64,000 nucleotides of DNA, taken from the NCBI GenBank assembly GCA_023614405.1, contig CM042685.1:82946684-83010683 (forward strand), given 5' to 3'. The notes under the pieces were generated by a model, which ran no database searches, was not told the origin of the DNA, and was given only the letters and a program-made list of their open reading frames with translations. Source of the stretch: Avena insularis. Lineage: Eukaryota; Streptophyta; Magnoliopsida; Poales; Poaceae. Position 1 is the first letter of the stretch. Each line of letters starts with the position of its first letter. The translations under genes and the position numbers were made by a program. Positions 1 through 11,751 of the stretch are shown here, one piece after another.

Positions 1-2430
1 CTTATCTTAGTTACAGTTTAAAATAGTGAACATACAACATGTAGTGAACATACAACACAATAACTTACAACCGAATGAATATACAACAGACAGGGACTTA
101 CAACCGAATTTCAAATATGTAAGCACACAAAAAGGTTATGACCCTTGTAACCCACAAAGAACATTGTGTATTTCGACTCAGGAAGGCCTTGTGCCATTGT
201 CTCCTTGCACAAGCTTTAGTAAACAACCGTAGCAAACCATCGCCCTTATGGACAATGGTAAACAACAATAAATTTTTGGTTCACCTTGGTTCTAAGACCA
301 TATGTTATATCAGTCAGCTCCATCTTGCAAAAGAAGACAAAACGACATCAATATAATATGGAAGAGAAGAACAAATGTGTATTCAAGCACACTTTATAAT
401 ATATTCAAACAGAAAATTAACAGATTCAATGAGTAAATAAGCAGCATACAAACAGAACTGTTGCACTCAAAAAGAAGTTTTGACAAAATATAACATATTG
501 AGCTATTCGTTGACTTTTTCCTTTATAGTAGGACATCAAGAGTTTAGGATGCATGGACATGTCGAGTTGGTTTACTGAAGAAGCTACTATAATACAATGA
601 TAATTTGATGTACAAGATACAAATAAATTCTAGGACAAAAACTATATATATGTTTCCTAGTCACAAAATAAAATTGCCCAAGGACTAACGCATTCATCAT
701 CCCTGCCTTAATATTAATTTTATTGCAACTATCACAAAAATTGGAAGGAGTAGCCGCTGCCAGTGGGAAGAACTAGTTTAATTATTACAAGTAGCAGAGC
801 AATACACCCAAATACATGTCCATAACATAGTGAATCACATGCATGGTAACGATAGGAAACTAAATCATCAAGGACAAACCTGGAGATGGTCTTGGATTCT
901 TCAACTTGTAGCTGCAGTAGGGGAGCGAAGCGACATCTCTTCTTCAGCATGTGAGGCAGGTAGTGGAGGAAAAACAATGGAGGGATCCAGTACCTCTCCT
1001 ACCTCTCGCCGAGGTAATCTAAAATACTACCATATATAAGAACACACATAATAATACAAAAAAGCAAACTCTGCAGCAGACAACCAACCATGCGATACAA
1101 AACCATGATAAGCAGGGTTGGAGAGAGTGAGATTACTACCCGATGCCATAGTTGAGGGTGATGCCATCCTAGCTCGACGAAGAGCCTGTCATCCGTCGAG
1201 GGAAAAGCAGCAGCAAGCAGGAGACTTACTATCTAGCAAGCAATAATTGTATTTAACATCATCCTTGATAGGAGACAACAAGCACAAGAAATGTTTCCAT
1301 CCGTACATAGATTTTCAGGTTGCACTACTAGTCTTTTCTACAAGAATACCACATTTCTTGTCACTAAGAAGACACACCAAAACAGATACAACAGAATCAT
1401 GAAGAAAAATAAAGAAAAAAGAATTAAAACAGAGCATTTGATGGAAAAAATTGACTTAGGATGCAGCCATTTACATTTAGCGAGTAGTATTATAACATTC
1501 TGCTAGTCTACAATTTTCTACAGGAATATACCAGAAATTCTCTACTGGAATACAAGTAGAAGAAACAGATGTTTAATTATTGCAATTAGCAGCACCAAAT
1601 TCCTAATTTTAGTGCAGGTCTATATTTCATTTTGAAACTTATGCGTGCTGCTCCAACAATGCATTCATTTTGAATCCTAGTATAAATTTTCTACCGTACA
1701 TATATATAACGCAGCAACATCAATCAGGATTCAAAAGGTACATTGTTGGATGTCGTTGGGCTATTGGTTGGGCTACTCTGTCTGCATATGAAAATACAAA
1801 AATGTTAAGAAATTTAGGGAAGGTAGTGATCTACCAAATGTTAAAGTAGCAATTTTTGTTAACTCTATGCTTAAATTATAAGCAAGTAGTTTAGTTAACA
1901 TTTACAATGGATAAATATAGAGATATCTCATGCAAGCATCGGTTCAAGATTCTACATCTTTTTTACCACAATAAGTGACAATAATATGATGCAGACTTGC
2001 TCTTTCCCTAATTACTAGTTAGTGCTTAAGATATTGTAACATGGAAGCATATTTATGTGACACAAAGAGATCTGTCAGCATACTACGAGGCACATCGTGA
2101 TATTGAAGTCCCAGAGCCCTTGTCTTCTTCTCGACAGCCCAGCCCTCCGTCCGCTTCATATTATTGAGCACCGACTCAGGCACCACCTTGGTTGTGTCCA
2201 AGGACTTTGCAAACAATGGATGAGCCAAAAATCCCGTAGGAGGATCAGATCAGGAAGATGAGCGAAGGTGCAAATCCATCATCATTTTCTGAATCCATTA
2301 TCATGCTAGTAGAGTAATAATGCAACACTAACAAACATAAGACATACAAAAATATGTTTTGATACTTATTCATTCTGCCATATTTATTTTTGTACTAATT
2401 CTCAAAACTCTAATCTACCGAACGGATTTT
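1..2430. other. AT-rich intergenic DNA
   Basis: No gene with convincing codon structure is seen apart from the short L7-like relic listed separately. The stretch is AT-rich, with scattered short open frames that resemble nothing I recognise and no clear terminal repeats. Confidence 0.6.
2019..2228 (-). pseudogene. Relic resembling the N-terminus of ribosomal protein L7
   Basis: The minus-strand translation contains KVVPESVLNNMKRTEGWAVE followed by KKTRAL. This resembles the conserved start of cytosolic ribosomal protein uL30/L7, in which a VVPESVLKK(R/M)KR..WA..KK segment opens a basic N-terminal tail. The similarity covers only about 26 residues of a roughly 245-residue protein. It then gives way to unrelated sequence and a stop, and no downstream L7 exon is visible. 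I read it as a captured or decayed first-exon fragment, not a working gene. The match is short, so a chance or partial resemblance cannot be excluded. Confidence 0.45.
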
Positions 2431-2436
2431 ACATGC

Positions 2437-2438
<2 letters not shown>

Positions 2439-2529
<91 letters not shown>
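2439..2529. repeat. Compound microsatellite (AT)n(AG)n
   Basis: About 23 AT dinucleotides (2439-2485) pass directly into about 22 AG dinucleotides (2486-2529). The tract is uninterrupted, which suggests a young, length-variable locus. Smaller CT/TA tracts recur at 2865-2885 and 2912-2930. Confidence 0.97.
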
Positions 2530-2533
<4 letters not shown>

Positions 2534-5339
2534 CTATTCAGCATCCAGGGTGCAGAATAGTTATTTTGCACCCAACATATTTTTACGTTGTTATATTGAA
2601 AAAATTATGTTTTGTATACGAATAACTATGTTCATATATTCAACACAGCAACAAAATCGATAAAAAAATAGATTTTATGAGTCATTATAGTGTAAAATAC
2701 ACTAAAACATGTATTTTACATCAATTTTTTATACATCATGTAAACAAAAGAAATTATGTCATTTATAAATTTTATTATATTCTTCTCGACTTAAGAAGTA
2801 AGATAAAATTTACGTGACGTAAAAATAATATACGGTTCTAAAGATAGATGGTGTGTCCATTCCCTCTCTCTCTATATATATAATTTACCTGGGAGTCAAA
2901 TAGCGCGACACTCTCTCTATATATATATAAAACTCCTTGTGTGTCCATCCTCGCTAGAGGAAGTATTTCACGCCGTTGGTTGTTTGGAGATTCGTGTGGG
3001 CTGAGAGAATCTCTCCTCTGTTATGTATTTTTCAGCGACGAACCGATATACCCGACAAGGAATTAGTTTGGAGGGCTTTCCCTGCACACTGTCATGCCTG
3101 TGGTCTGAGCGCACTCATCTGACTTGACGCCGTGTGGTCCTTACAGTCTATGCACATAGAGACACTGAGAGGAGCGCTCAGCCAATAAATCCTCCTACCC
3201 CATCCGCCCTCTGTCCCACCCACCGCATCCTCCCCCTCCGCACACCACCCGCTCTGACCCCACCTCCGGCTCCCCACCTCTGCCCCAAGATACGTCCTCG
3301 CTGGGGAGAGATCGCCGGTCTTCCCGGTCGCACGACGGCATGGTCCCCGTCTTGCCGACGAGCATCACGCCTGGGATCCCACCCGCGACTTGGCTCCCGT
3401 CGGTCGGCGGCACGTTCCCTACCCCGACCTCCTGTGGCGCGCTGCCTAGCCTTGCCTCGACGGGCACGCACGGAGGCGCGACACCACTGGTGCAAGCTCC
3501 AACCTGAGAACTCTCGCACGTCAGGCGTCAGCCGTCACTGGTGACCTGCATGTTGGATCTGGTCCGACGGCGCCACAGGAGGCAGGTGGTGGGATGGGCA
3601 TCATCGATGGGCCGACACTATCGCAGTACATGGCCTGTATTCCCCTGGAACACCCATGGCGAACTACAGTCGTCGGCAGAGCACATCCATGGAAGGTACT
3701 TTCTGTAGTGCGGGAAGAACATGGTGAGTACTAAATCGCTAATCGTAGTGGATGTTCTCGGTTTCTGATCTATTCGTGTTATTTTCTTTTTCAGTGTTTT
3801 ATGCAGATTTGGGAGGACCGCTAGCTGAGTCACGACCTCACATCTGGCTGGCAAGGCAGCTGTAGTTTACGGAAGCTCGAATCATATCGGGAGTCATAGG
3901 TTCAGGGATGCTGAAGCCACGCCGGTGACGCCGCCACGGAGCAATGCTGCCTCGTCATCATTGTGCCCACTGCCAACACCGTCACGGCTGCAGAGCATGA
4001 ATCTCGCCGCTCCGCGTCATCGGAGCTCTATGGCGGGTCCCTGGAGCAGAGCACCACCAAGTGATGTTACAGCGCCCCAATCCTGGTACATCAGTCTGGC
4101 ACAAGCAGAGATACATTTTGCCTCATAGACTACAGATTCTGGGAGATATGTCATATGTTTTAAGGTTTCTTTTCCTTCACTATAGATTCTTATTGGTTCT
4201 TTTGTTGATGCACATAGATTTTGAGGAGGCTAAGATTTGTGGAGAAATCGGTTTGTTGGTGGTTTGAGTGAAACCTTGCCTTGTCCATTATCAATGTTTT
4301 CATGGGCGGTTTACTCACAGAATCGTGTTCATGGTCTATGAATTTTTTATTCATCCTATCTTTCCTTTGATGCAAAAAAATCTTTAGTGTGGCCGAAAGG
4401 CATGAACTGGAGATGGTAGATCTAGTAGCAGCACGAAAGGCATTTGGCGAAAAAGTTGGGGCTGGTGCTGAATTGTTATAGCAACTCTAGTAGACTCACA
4501 TAAAGTTGAGGCTTAAAACTCAATGTATAAAGTGCTTACTTCCAGTTCTGGACACATGTTTATGCTATCAAGTGTGGATGAAAATCACATAGCTTGCAAT
4601 TCTGATGTTTCTTGTTCCTGGTCTCTGATCTTTGGATTGAAAACACATATACTCCAGTGTTCCTATTCAAGAATGATTCGGGTTTATGAATAAAACACAT
4701 ACACCGCCTATATGTGACCTGTAGCAAACCATGATTTTCTATTTTCTGAACACGTTACCAGTATGTACACTAGTCATGTAGGAATATAAGTTCTGAGGAG
4801 GCGTTGGTTTAGAGAGATTGTTTTGCATACATGTGCTAGCAAGAAAGAGCAACTACTATACTTGTTGATTTAGAGCAACTACTGCTTCTTTGTCTTATTC
4901 TTTTCCTTAAATGCTCACTTAAGAACTTGGTGCTAACCTTGCTCTACTGTTCATAAGATTCAGTTTTCAGTTCCGACCACTTGAAAATTACAGTTAACGT
5001 TGTGCTTTATGTTAATGCCAAGGAGTTGGGATGAACACATACAACTTGAATGCCGATGTTTACTTTATTTTGCAGTTGGCTGGAAATTTTCAAGCAGGTG
5101 TTGTGTCCATTGCTACAAGGCGATGTGCTTCTCTCTTCTAGTTTTCTAGAAAAGCCCTGAGAGTATTTTCCACTTGATTTTTGGTCATGAACACTTCTGT
5201 TTTTTTATCAGTGAATCAAGTTCAGACATTCCAAAAGTTTCAGCTTTTTAGGTAGAGACTAGTAGATGTACTTGACCATGAAACTTTGGGTACTGAATAC
5301 AAAGCTCATATGGGACCGAGTTTCTGAGGCGGAGGTGCC
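2530..5339. other. Intergenic; GC-rich block at about 3100-4130 without a supported gene
   Basis: From 2530 to 3090 the DNA is very AT-rich. From about 3130 to 3540 it is GC- and CpG-rich with proline/arginine-rich open frames on both strands, typical of a grass 5' UTR/first-exon region or of a captured promoter. A second GC-rich patch lies at 3890-4080. I see no family motif in any frame and no consistent splice structure, so no gene is called. From 4300 to 5339 nothing was recognised. Confidence 0.45.
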
Positions 5340-5885
5340 GATTCGCTGAACAAGGTATGCCACGGTGCTGAATCATATGGGCTGTGTAGGGTGCTTAACA
5401 AGGTATGTCACGGTGCTGAATCATATGGTTACCTAAGAGATCTTTGTGATAATTCCATGTTTTCTAGCATGGAAGATGTTTGTTCCATTTCACTGAGGAT
5501 ACCTCACTATCACAACTTACCCCTTTTATTGATAAGTACTAGTCGGCACATAAATTTGTATTTCTTTAGCACTCTGATGGTACTTGGTGAATAAATGAAA
5601 ACCCCAATGCGACAGTGTTTGTTTAGTATTCAAGCATGCTACTCGCAGCTCGTGTTGCGCGCACCTTATATGGTTGCTTAATTTAATAGATTGTTCTGAC
5701 ATGCTGAATCATATGTGATCTTAACAAGCTGCTCTGAGGTGCTAAATCACATGGTGCTCACCAAGTTTCTCTCCGGTGCTGAATCACTAGGGTGATTAAG
5801 TCTAAGTTTCTCTGAGGTGCTGAATACTTGGTGCTTATCAAGTTTCTCTGAGGTGCTAAATCATCTGGTGCTTACCAACTGGAGT
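5340..5885 (+). repeat. Degenerate ~38-bp tandem/dispersed repeat (ggtgctgaatcatatgg)
   Basis: A unit of the form ggtgctgaatcatatgg, then tgcttaacaag, then tttctctga recurs. Two copies lie at about 5350-5430 and five consecutive copies at about 5700-5880, spaced roughly 37-41 bp. A weaker outlier is near 6490-6530. Copies differ by substitutions and small indels, so the array is old. It is not coding in any consistent frame. Confidence 0.75.
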
Positions 5886-7977
5886 GATGCATGTGTTTTA
5901 CGAGGTGTGATACCAATTGCTTGGTTTGAACCATAAGACCTTTAGCCTTGTCCCCCCAACTTGCTACTGATTTCTTCTTCCGCCTTGCATTACACCGAGA
6001 TACTTAACAATTCCAAGTGAGGTTCCAACTTGGAAGGAAGATCTTGGATCAGTTCACTTTAGTAAGAGCAGCTTTAGTAAAAGCATTATTCACAATTCAG
6101 ATCCAAAGTACAGCAGCTGCTTCTTGCACACATAGTAAGAACCTTCTTGATGTGCTGCTCGTCCACCGCTGCACTATTTAGGTACTGATTAGTTTCACGC
6201 CTAGTATTGAATTCCTGCTAGATACTTAATAGTACTGTTTTACAAGGGCACGAGCATGTAGTCAACTGCCACGAGCTTGTTCTTGATGTTAGCTAGATGG
6301 CTGCAGCTCTCCCTGTTATACATGGGTGCTTAATTGGTTAACGGTGCAGTGCTGATTACTTAGTTGGTCCTCATGTCTCAATGTTGATGATTATTAGAAT
6401 CAAGTGAGGTGTTGTCTGACAGATTTTTGTGTGGAAGATGTATGTGTATGATTAAGAGAGTATTGGACCGTCTAAGTTGCATCATGCTGCATTCATATGG
6501 GTGCATAACAAGTTGCACTAAGGTGTCGAATTTATGATTAAGAGATGGGGTCTGCTACTTGCCACATCAGCGAATACGAGAAAATACACTGTTGTATGTT
6601 GCCCAGTGACCGTCAACAGCCTAGTAAACATCTCTGGTTACTGTATACTTAATATTCGAATGTACAATGACTGAGGCGAGTTAGGTTGTCAAGTCTGATG
6701 ACCTTGGGTGCATTTTACTCTTCACTATTTATAAAGAAAATACAAATGACCTAGGCTTGACAAACACGAGCTGGGTACTTGACAATCAAGTTGTACTAAA
6801 TGTGCATACCGTACATGTCACAGGCACAACACAAGCTTGCTGCTATGTCATTAGCAGTGTTGAATGTAATCACGTCAGATATCTAAGGAAGCTGATAACA
6901 AACTGCAAACAACCTACATGTATTCCTGTGCTAGCCTTTCCTGGCGAGAATACAAGTGAAAAGGAAGAAACAATATGAAGCCTACAGTGAGGTCTTCTTC
7001 AGTACCGATGTAGTACATCAGTACCGACTTTTTGAATTCGCATCCGTCAGCCCGGCATCTCACACGGCTGTCGATTGTGGCCGCATTAGGTATCAACCCA
7101 CGTGATGGAATGCATTGTACAACCCATGTGACACCAGAGCCTGGTACTGATAGTCTGTTTCCTAAAGTAGGCTAATTTTTTGAATCGGTGTGTGCAGGCC
7201 CTATTGCTGGTCGTGCAGACAGCCAGGCGGCCCACTGCGGTGCGGTCTTTGCTTGCTAGAATGAGAGCGATTTTGAACACACAAATTCAAACCAAGGCTG
7301 CCACTGATGCAAAAATAGAACCTGCCACTGAACCAATTTCCTCAAATGCTTGGGGCTGACATGGGTCAGATATGAGAAAATGATATGTAAAATGTCAAGA
7401 GGAAATAGGAAAAGAAAAAGGGAAGCAATTGGGTATCAATCTCAAAGCACATATGTGGTGAGAGATGCTTCCTCTAGGGAAGATGGACGTACCATATCCG
7501 CTTCCTATATATATATATATCTTCATGATTCAGCAAACATATTTTACATGCCCAAGAATACATGATCATGATTTAGCATTGTATTTAACTAGGCCAACAA
7601 GTAAATCATGGACTAGCTGTCTAGCTACCAATAACCCAAGGAACTCAGTGGACCAAAGTAGCAAGGCATCAACAAATCATGACACTAGTGCATGAACGAA
7701 ACGAATTTGAAGAGAAGCAGATGCAGTGGAAACGATGCTTACTACGCATGCATGTTGGTGTTGTGATACTTCTCCTTCCCGGACCCATCCAGGTAGGAAC
7801 CCCTCATTGAACCCCTCTCTGCTAGAACAAAATCACACTGAGGCCTGCCTCGAATTTGACACATAACATAGAGTCAAAATGAATCACGTGGATATGGGAA
7901 TTCCACTAAACAAAATGGGAAAGGAAGGTGTATAGGAGCGGATGGGGAATCTTAGATCTGGCGAAGTAGGCCCCGCC
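5886..7977. other. Intergenic DNA, nothing recognised
   Basis: Moderately AT-rich sequence. A splice-acceptor-like site (gtgtgtgcag) at about 7188-7197 precedes an open stretch at 7198-7280, but no protein family is recognisable. A short (AT)n run lies at about 7506-7520. Confidence 0.45.
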
Positions 7978-8280
7978 TCAGACCACCATGACCTTCTCGA
8001 ATGAGACGAGTCCGCTGTTGTCCTTGTCGACGCTGTGGATCATCCGGAAGCACTAGCTGACAGTGGCCTTCTCGCGGGGGCCGGAGAGGAAGCTTGCGAT
8101 CTCGATGGAGGAGATGGCGCTGCTGCGTGCCATCGGCTTGGGAGACCCGAAATACAAGAGGGGAGGTCGTCCCTGCGTCGACCGGCACCCTCGTTGACGA
8201 AGGCCATGACCACCTGGCTCTCCTTATGAGACGCGGGGCGGCCATGGCGGGCCTCAGCTGCAAGGTCGGAGAGGAATGAA
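7978..8280 (-). pseudogene. Decayed EF-hand (calcium-binding) gene fragment
   Basis: Reading the minus strand, the last 23 codons before a TGA (8046 down to 7978) encode FRMIHSVDKDNSGLVSFEKV and then MVV. The DKDNSG loop followed by a hydrophobic residue and F-E has the spacing of an EF-hand calcium-binding loop (D1, D3, S5, G6, a hydrophobic residue at 8). Position 12, normally Glu, is Lys, so the site would probably be weak. The same frame upstream reads AISSIEIASFLSGPREKATV and is cut by a TAG at 8055-8053. The GC-rich, codon-biased sequence suggests a former exon of a calmodulin-like or other EF-hand protein. No intact start or upstream exons are visible. It may be cargo of the CACTA element whose right end lies at 8928. 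Confidence 0.45.
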
Positions 8281-8689
8281 GAGGGGAACGGGAGGACGAC
8301 AGTATGCGTCAAGGAATCAACAGACTAGGGTGTTGGGTCGGGAGAGAGGAGGGTGGGTGGCGACGCAAATTGGGGAGAGAAGATGAATTAGGGTTTGCCT
8401 ACATGGGTCTGGGAAGGGCGCGAGACTTAACGCAATTTTTGGTGTGGGCGGGGAAAGAGGGCGGGCTGCGCGTGTACATTTTGCGATTCACGGGTGTGAT
8501 TTCGGGGCTGACTCGAACTTTGGATTTATCCAATCAGTGTCACTGACATCTGGACCCAATATTTCAGGTCCCATATCATATTTAGTTATAGGCCCCACAT
8601 AAATGGAAATATTAAATAACATGTAGGTAAATTGCTTAGGTGGCAGTCCAGTCACCACTTTGTACATAAAAATAAATTGTTATTACATG

Positions 8690-8928
8690 TTAAGACCATT
8701 TAAATTGGTCGTAATCGGATCAATATAGGGATCTAAACTAGGGCTATCCATCTATGACCATTTTGTGGTAAGAAATTACGACCTTCTTGTCAAAATTGGT
8801 CGCAATTCTTCAAGCTTTGGACCCTCTCATCTGGCCTATGATCATTTGGCTTAGAATAGTCATAGATCTATGACCAATAATTCCATGGTCGTTAAGAAAA
8901 GGTCACTAGTGAGCATATTTCTTGTAGT
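8690..8928. mobile_element. Right end of a CACTA-type DNA transposon (left end not found)
   Basis: The segment ends in catatttcttgtagt, the reverse complement of a CACTACAAGAAATATG-type CACTA terminus. The outermost base is altered (t instead of the expected g at 8929). The preceding 240 bp is dense in direct and inverted forms of tggtcgtaa / ggtcatagat, the usual subterminal repeat pattern of CACTA elements. I could not find a matching left terminus between 1 and 8690, so the element's extent is unknown. Confidence 0.55.
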
Positions 8929-8939
8929 TCTAGTTGGTA

Positions 8940-9222
8940 CTCGTTTGACATATAGGTAAATTCACCGTAGTTGCATAATCTAGAGAATTTACCTTTCTTG
9001 TCAAACCTTAAGTTGAAAAAGAAGAAAATTTGAAGTAGCACCTATTCACCCCCGCCTCTAGGTGCCCATATGATCCTTTCAACCCCTAAAAATCCGTTTG
9101 CTAAGTATTTACAGAGATTTCCTGCTCCATACCACTAGTCAACACTTTCTGCTCCTCGTTGAGATCGACACTCCTATTTATAGAAAGTACTACGATACAC
9201 CCCCTATACTTGTGGGTCATCA
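8940..9222 (+). mobile_element. LTR-retrotransposon remnant ending gtgggtcatca
   Basis: The block contains acctattcacccccgcctc and cccctatacttgtgggtcat. These are phrases I associate with grass LTR elements, especially the 3' terminus of an LTR ending in CA. It stops abruptly at 9222/9223 where Ty3/gypsy reverse-transcriptase coding sequence begins. No left LTR end is visible. It may be the right edge of a solo or truncated LTR that displaced the 5' part of the neighbouring gypsy element. Confidence 0.45.
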
Positions 9223-9444
9223 GCGGGATATTACCGCAAGTTCGTAGAAGGATTTTCTAGCATCGCAAGACCCATGACCCAATTGTTGAAGAAATATAAG
9301 AAGTTTGAGTGGACGGACAAATGTGAAGCAAGTTTTCAAGAGCTTAAGAAGAGATTGATTTCAACCCCAATCTTGATTATGCCGGATATTATGAAGCCTT
9401 TTGATGTGTATTGTGACGCATCCAAGGTTGGTATTGGATGTGTG
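9223..9444 (+). pseudogene. Gypsy RT C-terminal and RNase H N-terminal fragment
   Basis: The frame begins AGYYRKFVEGFSSIARPMTQ, the conserved thumb/connection segment of Ty3/gypsy reverse transcriptase. It continues through a W(T)D..C..F..LK block into FDVYCDASKVGIGCV, the first catalytic strand of RNase H, where the Asp of CDAS is an active-site residue. The frame is open up to the CACTA insertion at 9445. It resumes in register at 14376, directly after one copy of the 3-bp duplication. Confidence 0.9.
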
Positions 9445-9610
9445 CACTACAATAAATGTGTTAACTTGTGACGTTTTGGTAGTGACCATCTACAAAATCG
9501 TCTTAAAATTCCACACCGGATGCTTGGGAGGGCCAAAACCTCAATAAACTGTGACGATTTTGCTCAAAACGTCGTAATTTCTTTCGGTGAAATCGTCATA
9601 ATAGCTAGAA
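9445..9610. repeat. CACTA left subterminal repeats
   Basis: Repeated forms of tgacgatttt, aaatcgtc and aacgtcgta follow the left inverted repeat, in both orientations. In CACTA elements such repeats are binding sites for the element-encoded TnpA-like protein. Here that role is inferred from family knowledge. Confidence 0.75.
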
Positions 9611-10420
9611 AGGTCTAAATGCGGAGGATAGCAAGATGAGCCATTGGATGTGTATAGGATGGACGGACAGGATGTTGATCCGTGGGAACTTGACACGGAT
9701 AGATGACGTGGCAAGGTACCCATCCTATTCACGTGCGCAGACACCAGATATTTCACCATCGCGCGCGGAGCGCGTGCCAGCCAAAACCGCCACGTCCCCC
9801 TCCCAGTGAACGCATCTCCCCTCCGCCAACCCTAATCCTACCGCCCGCCACCGCCTCTCCTTCCTTCTCCAAATAACACCTCTCCCTTCTCCAAGAAGAT
9901 CCGCCGCCACCGCCCTCTGTTCGGGATCCTCTTCCCCGCTCGCTCTAGCTGCTTCCCTCATTCTCCAGCGAGATCCACACCCCCTCCAGCGAGATCCACC
10001 GATGACGAGTCGAATGATGGACGAGGCGGACGACGACAGACTCTTCTCGCGGCCTCCCAGAAACCTTCCCAATCCCCGACACCACAGTGTCGTCTCCCTG
10101 ACACCGCCGCACAGGCCACTCCCTCCTATCTCCGCTGCCACCCCCACCCCCACCCCCATCACTCCCCATCCCATCTGGCTGATCTCCGCTCGCCCCCCTC
10201 ACTCTCCCAACACCACAACCTCTCTTCAAGTCTGTCGGTGGTCGGCGACGCGGTCTGGCGGCGGTCAAGCTCTTTCCCCACCTCTGTGTCCTAACGGCTT
10301 ACGCATCTAGCCCGTGTTTGCAGGTTTCTAGGATCCGCTCGTGCGTGGCGCTGGGATGGAGGCGGTCGGCGCACCAGTGGCCTGGATCTCGCTGTCGGGG
10401 CGACTGCGTGAGGTGAGGAC

Positions 10421-10491
10421 ATGCCGTCGGGGAGTCTGCGTGAGTCCATCCAGGAGTGCGTCTCCGAGTTCATCAGCTTCATCACCAGCGA
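10421..10491 (+). pseudogene. Captured NF-YB (HAP3) histone-fold exon fragment
   Basis: The frame from 10442 reads ESIQECVSEFISFITSE and ends at 10491 immediately before a canonical GTAAGT splice donor. This 17-residue string matches the conserved helix-2 block of the NF-YB histone fold (K-E-x-x-Q-E-C-V-S-E-F-I-S-F). NF-YB is the B subunit of the CCAAT-binding trimer NF-Y. An ATG at 10421 lies in the same frame, but the residues between it and the match (PSGSLR) are not NF-YB. The following NF-YB exon (SDKC..) was not found downstream. It lies in the GC-rich part of the CACTA element, so it is a transduplicated fragment and not an intact gene. Confidence 0.75.
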
Positions 10492-11512
10492 GTAAGTGCC
10501 TCCTCCCCTCTCTCTGATCCCTCCACTTTCCCAGATTCAAAATAGTCGATCAGTAGCATGCGATTGAACTACTGGATATACATTTACTTGTATTAGTTGA
10601 CTAATTAGTAGCAAAGCAGTATTAGAAATTTCCTAGTTAGTTGGACATATAATTGTTCTGCTAGTGAGATCCTAATTAGTTTTGATTGGGCATGTAATTT
10701 CTAGGCATCATAATTGATTATGTAGTTATGAAGAAAGGCACCAGTCACCAGGGATGTATGCACAAGTTTAGCCTTATGGTCCTAAATAAACAAAAATAAC
10801 TCCACATATATGCAGGAAAGGCACTAGTACACTCTCATATATGTCTCTATTGGTTGGGTCTGTAATGCTTTTGGTCTATGTGAGTTTGTGTAAGTTACCT
10901 GTATGACATCTGTGTTATCTGCGGTCTGAGACATGTGTGATTGAAATCTAATTGAAATGCTGCAGGGCAACTCTAGTCGGGCGTGCAGCAGCACAAATCT
11001 TACAATTCTCGAAGTAGTGCAATGTCTTATGTGGTAGCTCCTGGTTCCATATTGTACAATAGTATGTCATCTTTCTTTTCTTTAGCCATGCTTTGTTCTC
11101 ATGTACTGTTTCTTGGGATCATTCATTCATACTATGTTGTATCATAATGAATCGTCTTTTTTCTCTAGACCATATTAATTCTTACCCCACACTAGGTGCG
11201 GCGTGTCGCCACACTAAATTCCCTAGTTAGAAATAAAATGTCAACTTGTGAATACTCAAATCTAATCCTCATTTCACTTATGTAAAATTTCCAGTAAATA
11301 AATTATCAGTACAAGATCATTGTCTCGGGATGATCTTGTTCTTATCATAGCAGTGATATGTAGATTTGATCTGTGTTATATTACATGATCTGTGCATATA
11401 ATTTTTCACTGTGTTGCTCATTAAAGCAATTCTTTACATAGGTACTCATACTGGTTTACCATATCTATCCCATCCTTTTTTATTATGTTATTCTCTAGAA
11501 TTGATAGGTCAG

Positions 11513-11751
11513 TTCAAAGAAGAAGAAACCAGTCGCACCAGCGGATGTGGTACATTGTTGAAACAAGCCCCCTCTCACAGTACAGGTCACGTGACCACCT
11601 TGTCGAACTGGTGAGTTTCCCCACCCTTCCCTCGGTGGTTCTGATCCGGTACAAGGACGAGGAGTACGAGCTGTTGATGCTGCTCTGCTCTGATGACAGT
11701 GGCGATGCACGGGCTGCTGCTGCCGCCGACCAAACCCCTAACTCCATGCCG
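11513..11751 (+). other. Exon-like open segment inside the CACTA, family unknown
   Basis: An open frame of about 80 codons runs from an AG at about 11512 to a strong GTGAGC donor after 11751. It includes RMWYIVETSPLSQYRSRDHL and, further on, LPSVVLIRYKDEEYELLMLL. Its higher GC content and acidic/alanine-rich tail contrast with the AT-rich flanks, as expected of a captured exon. I do not recognise the family with confidence, so no function is assigned. Confidence 0.35.

Noticed and set aside
3134..3544. Long GC-rich open frames on both strands
   Set aside because: Proline/arginine-rich low-complexity translations in several frames at once, with no family motif. This reflects GC composition, not coding.
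5340..5885. CRISPR-like spaced repeat
   Set aside because: Repeats are imperfect, contiguous and without unique equal-length spacers, in an obviously plant context.
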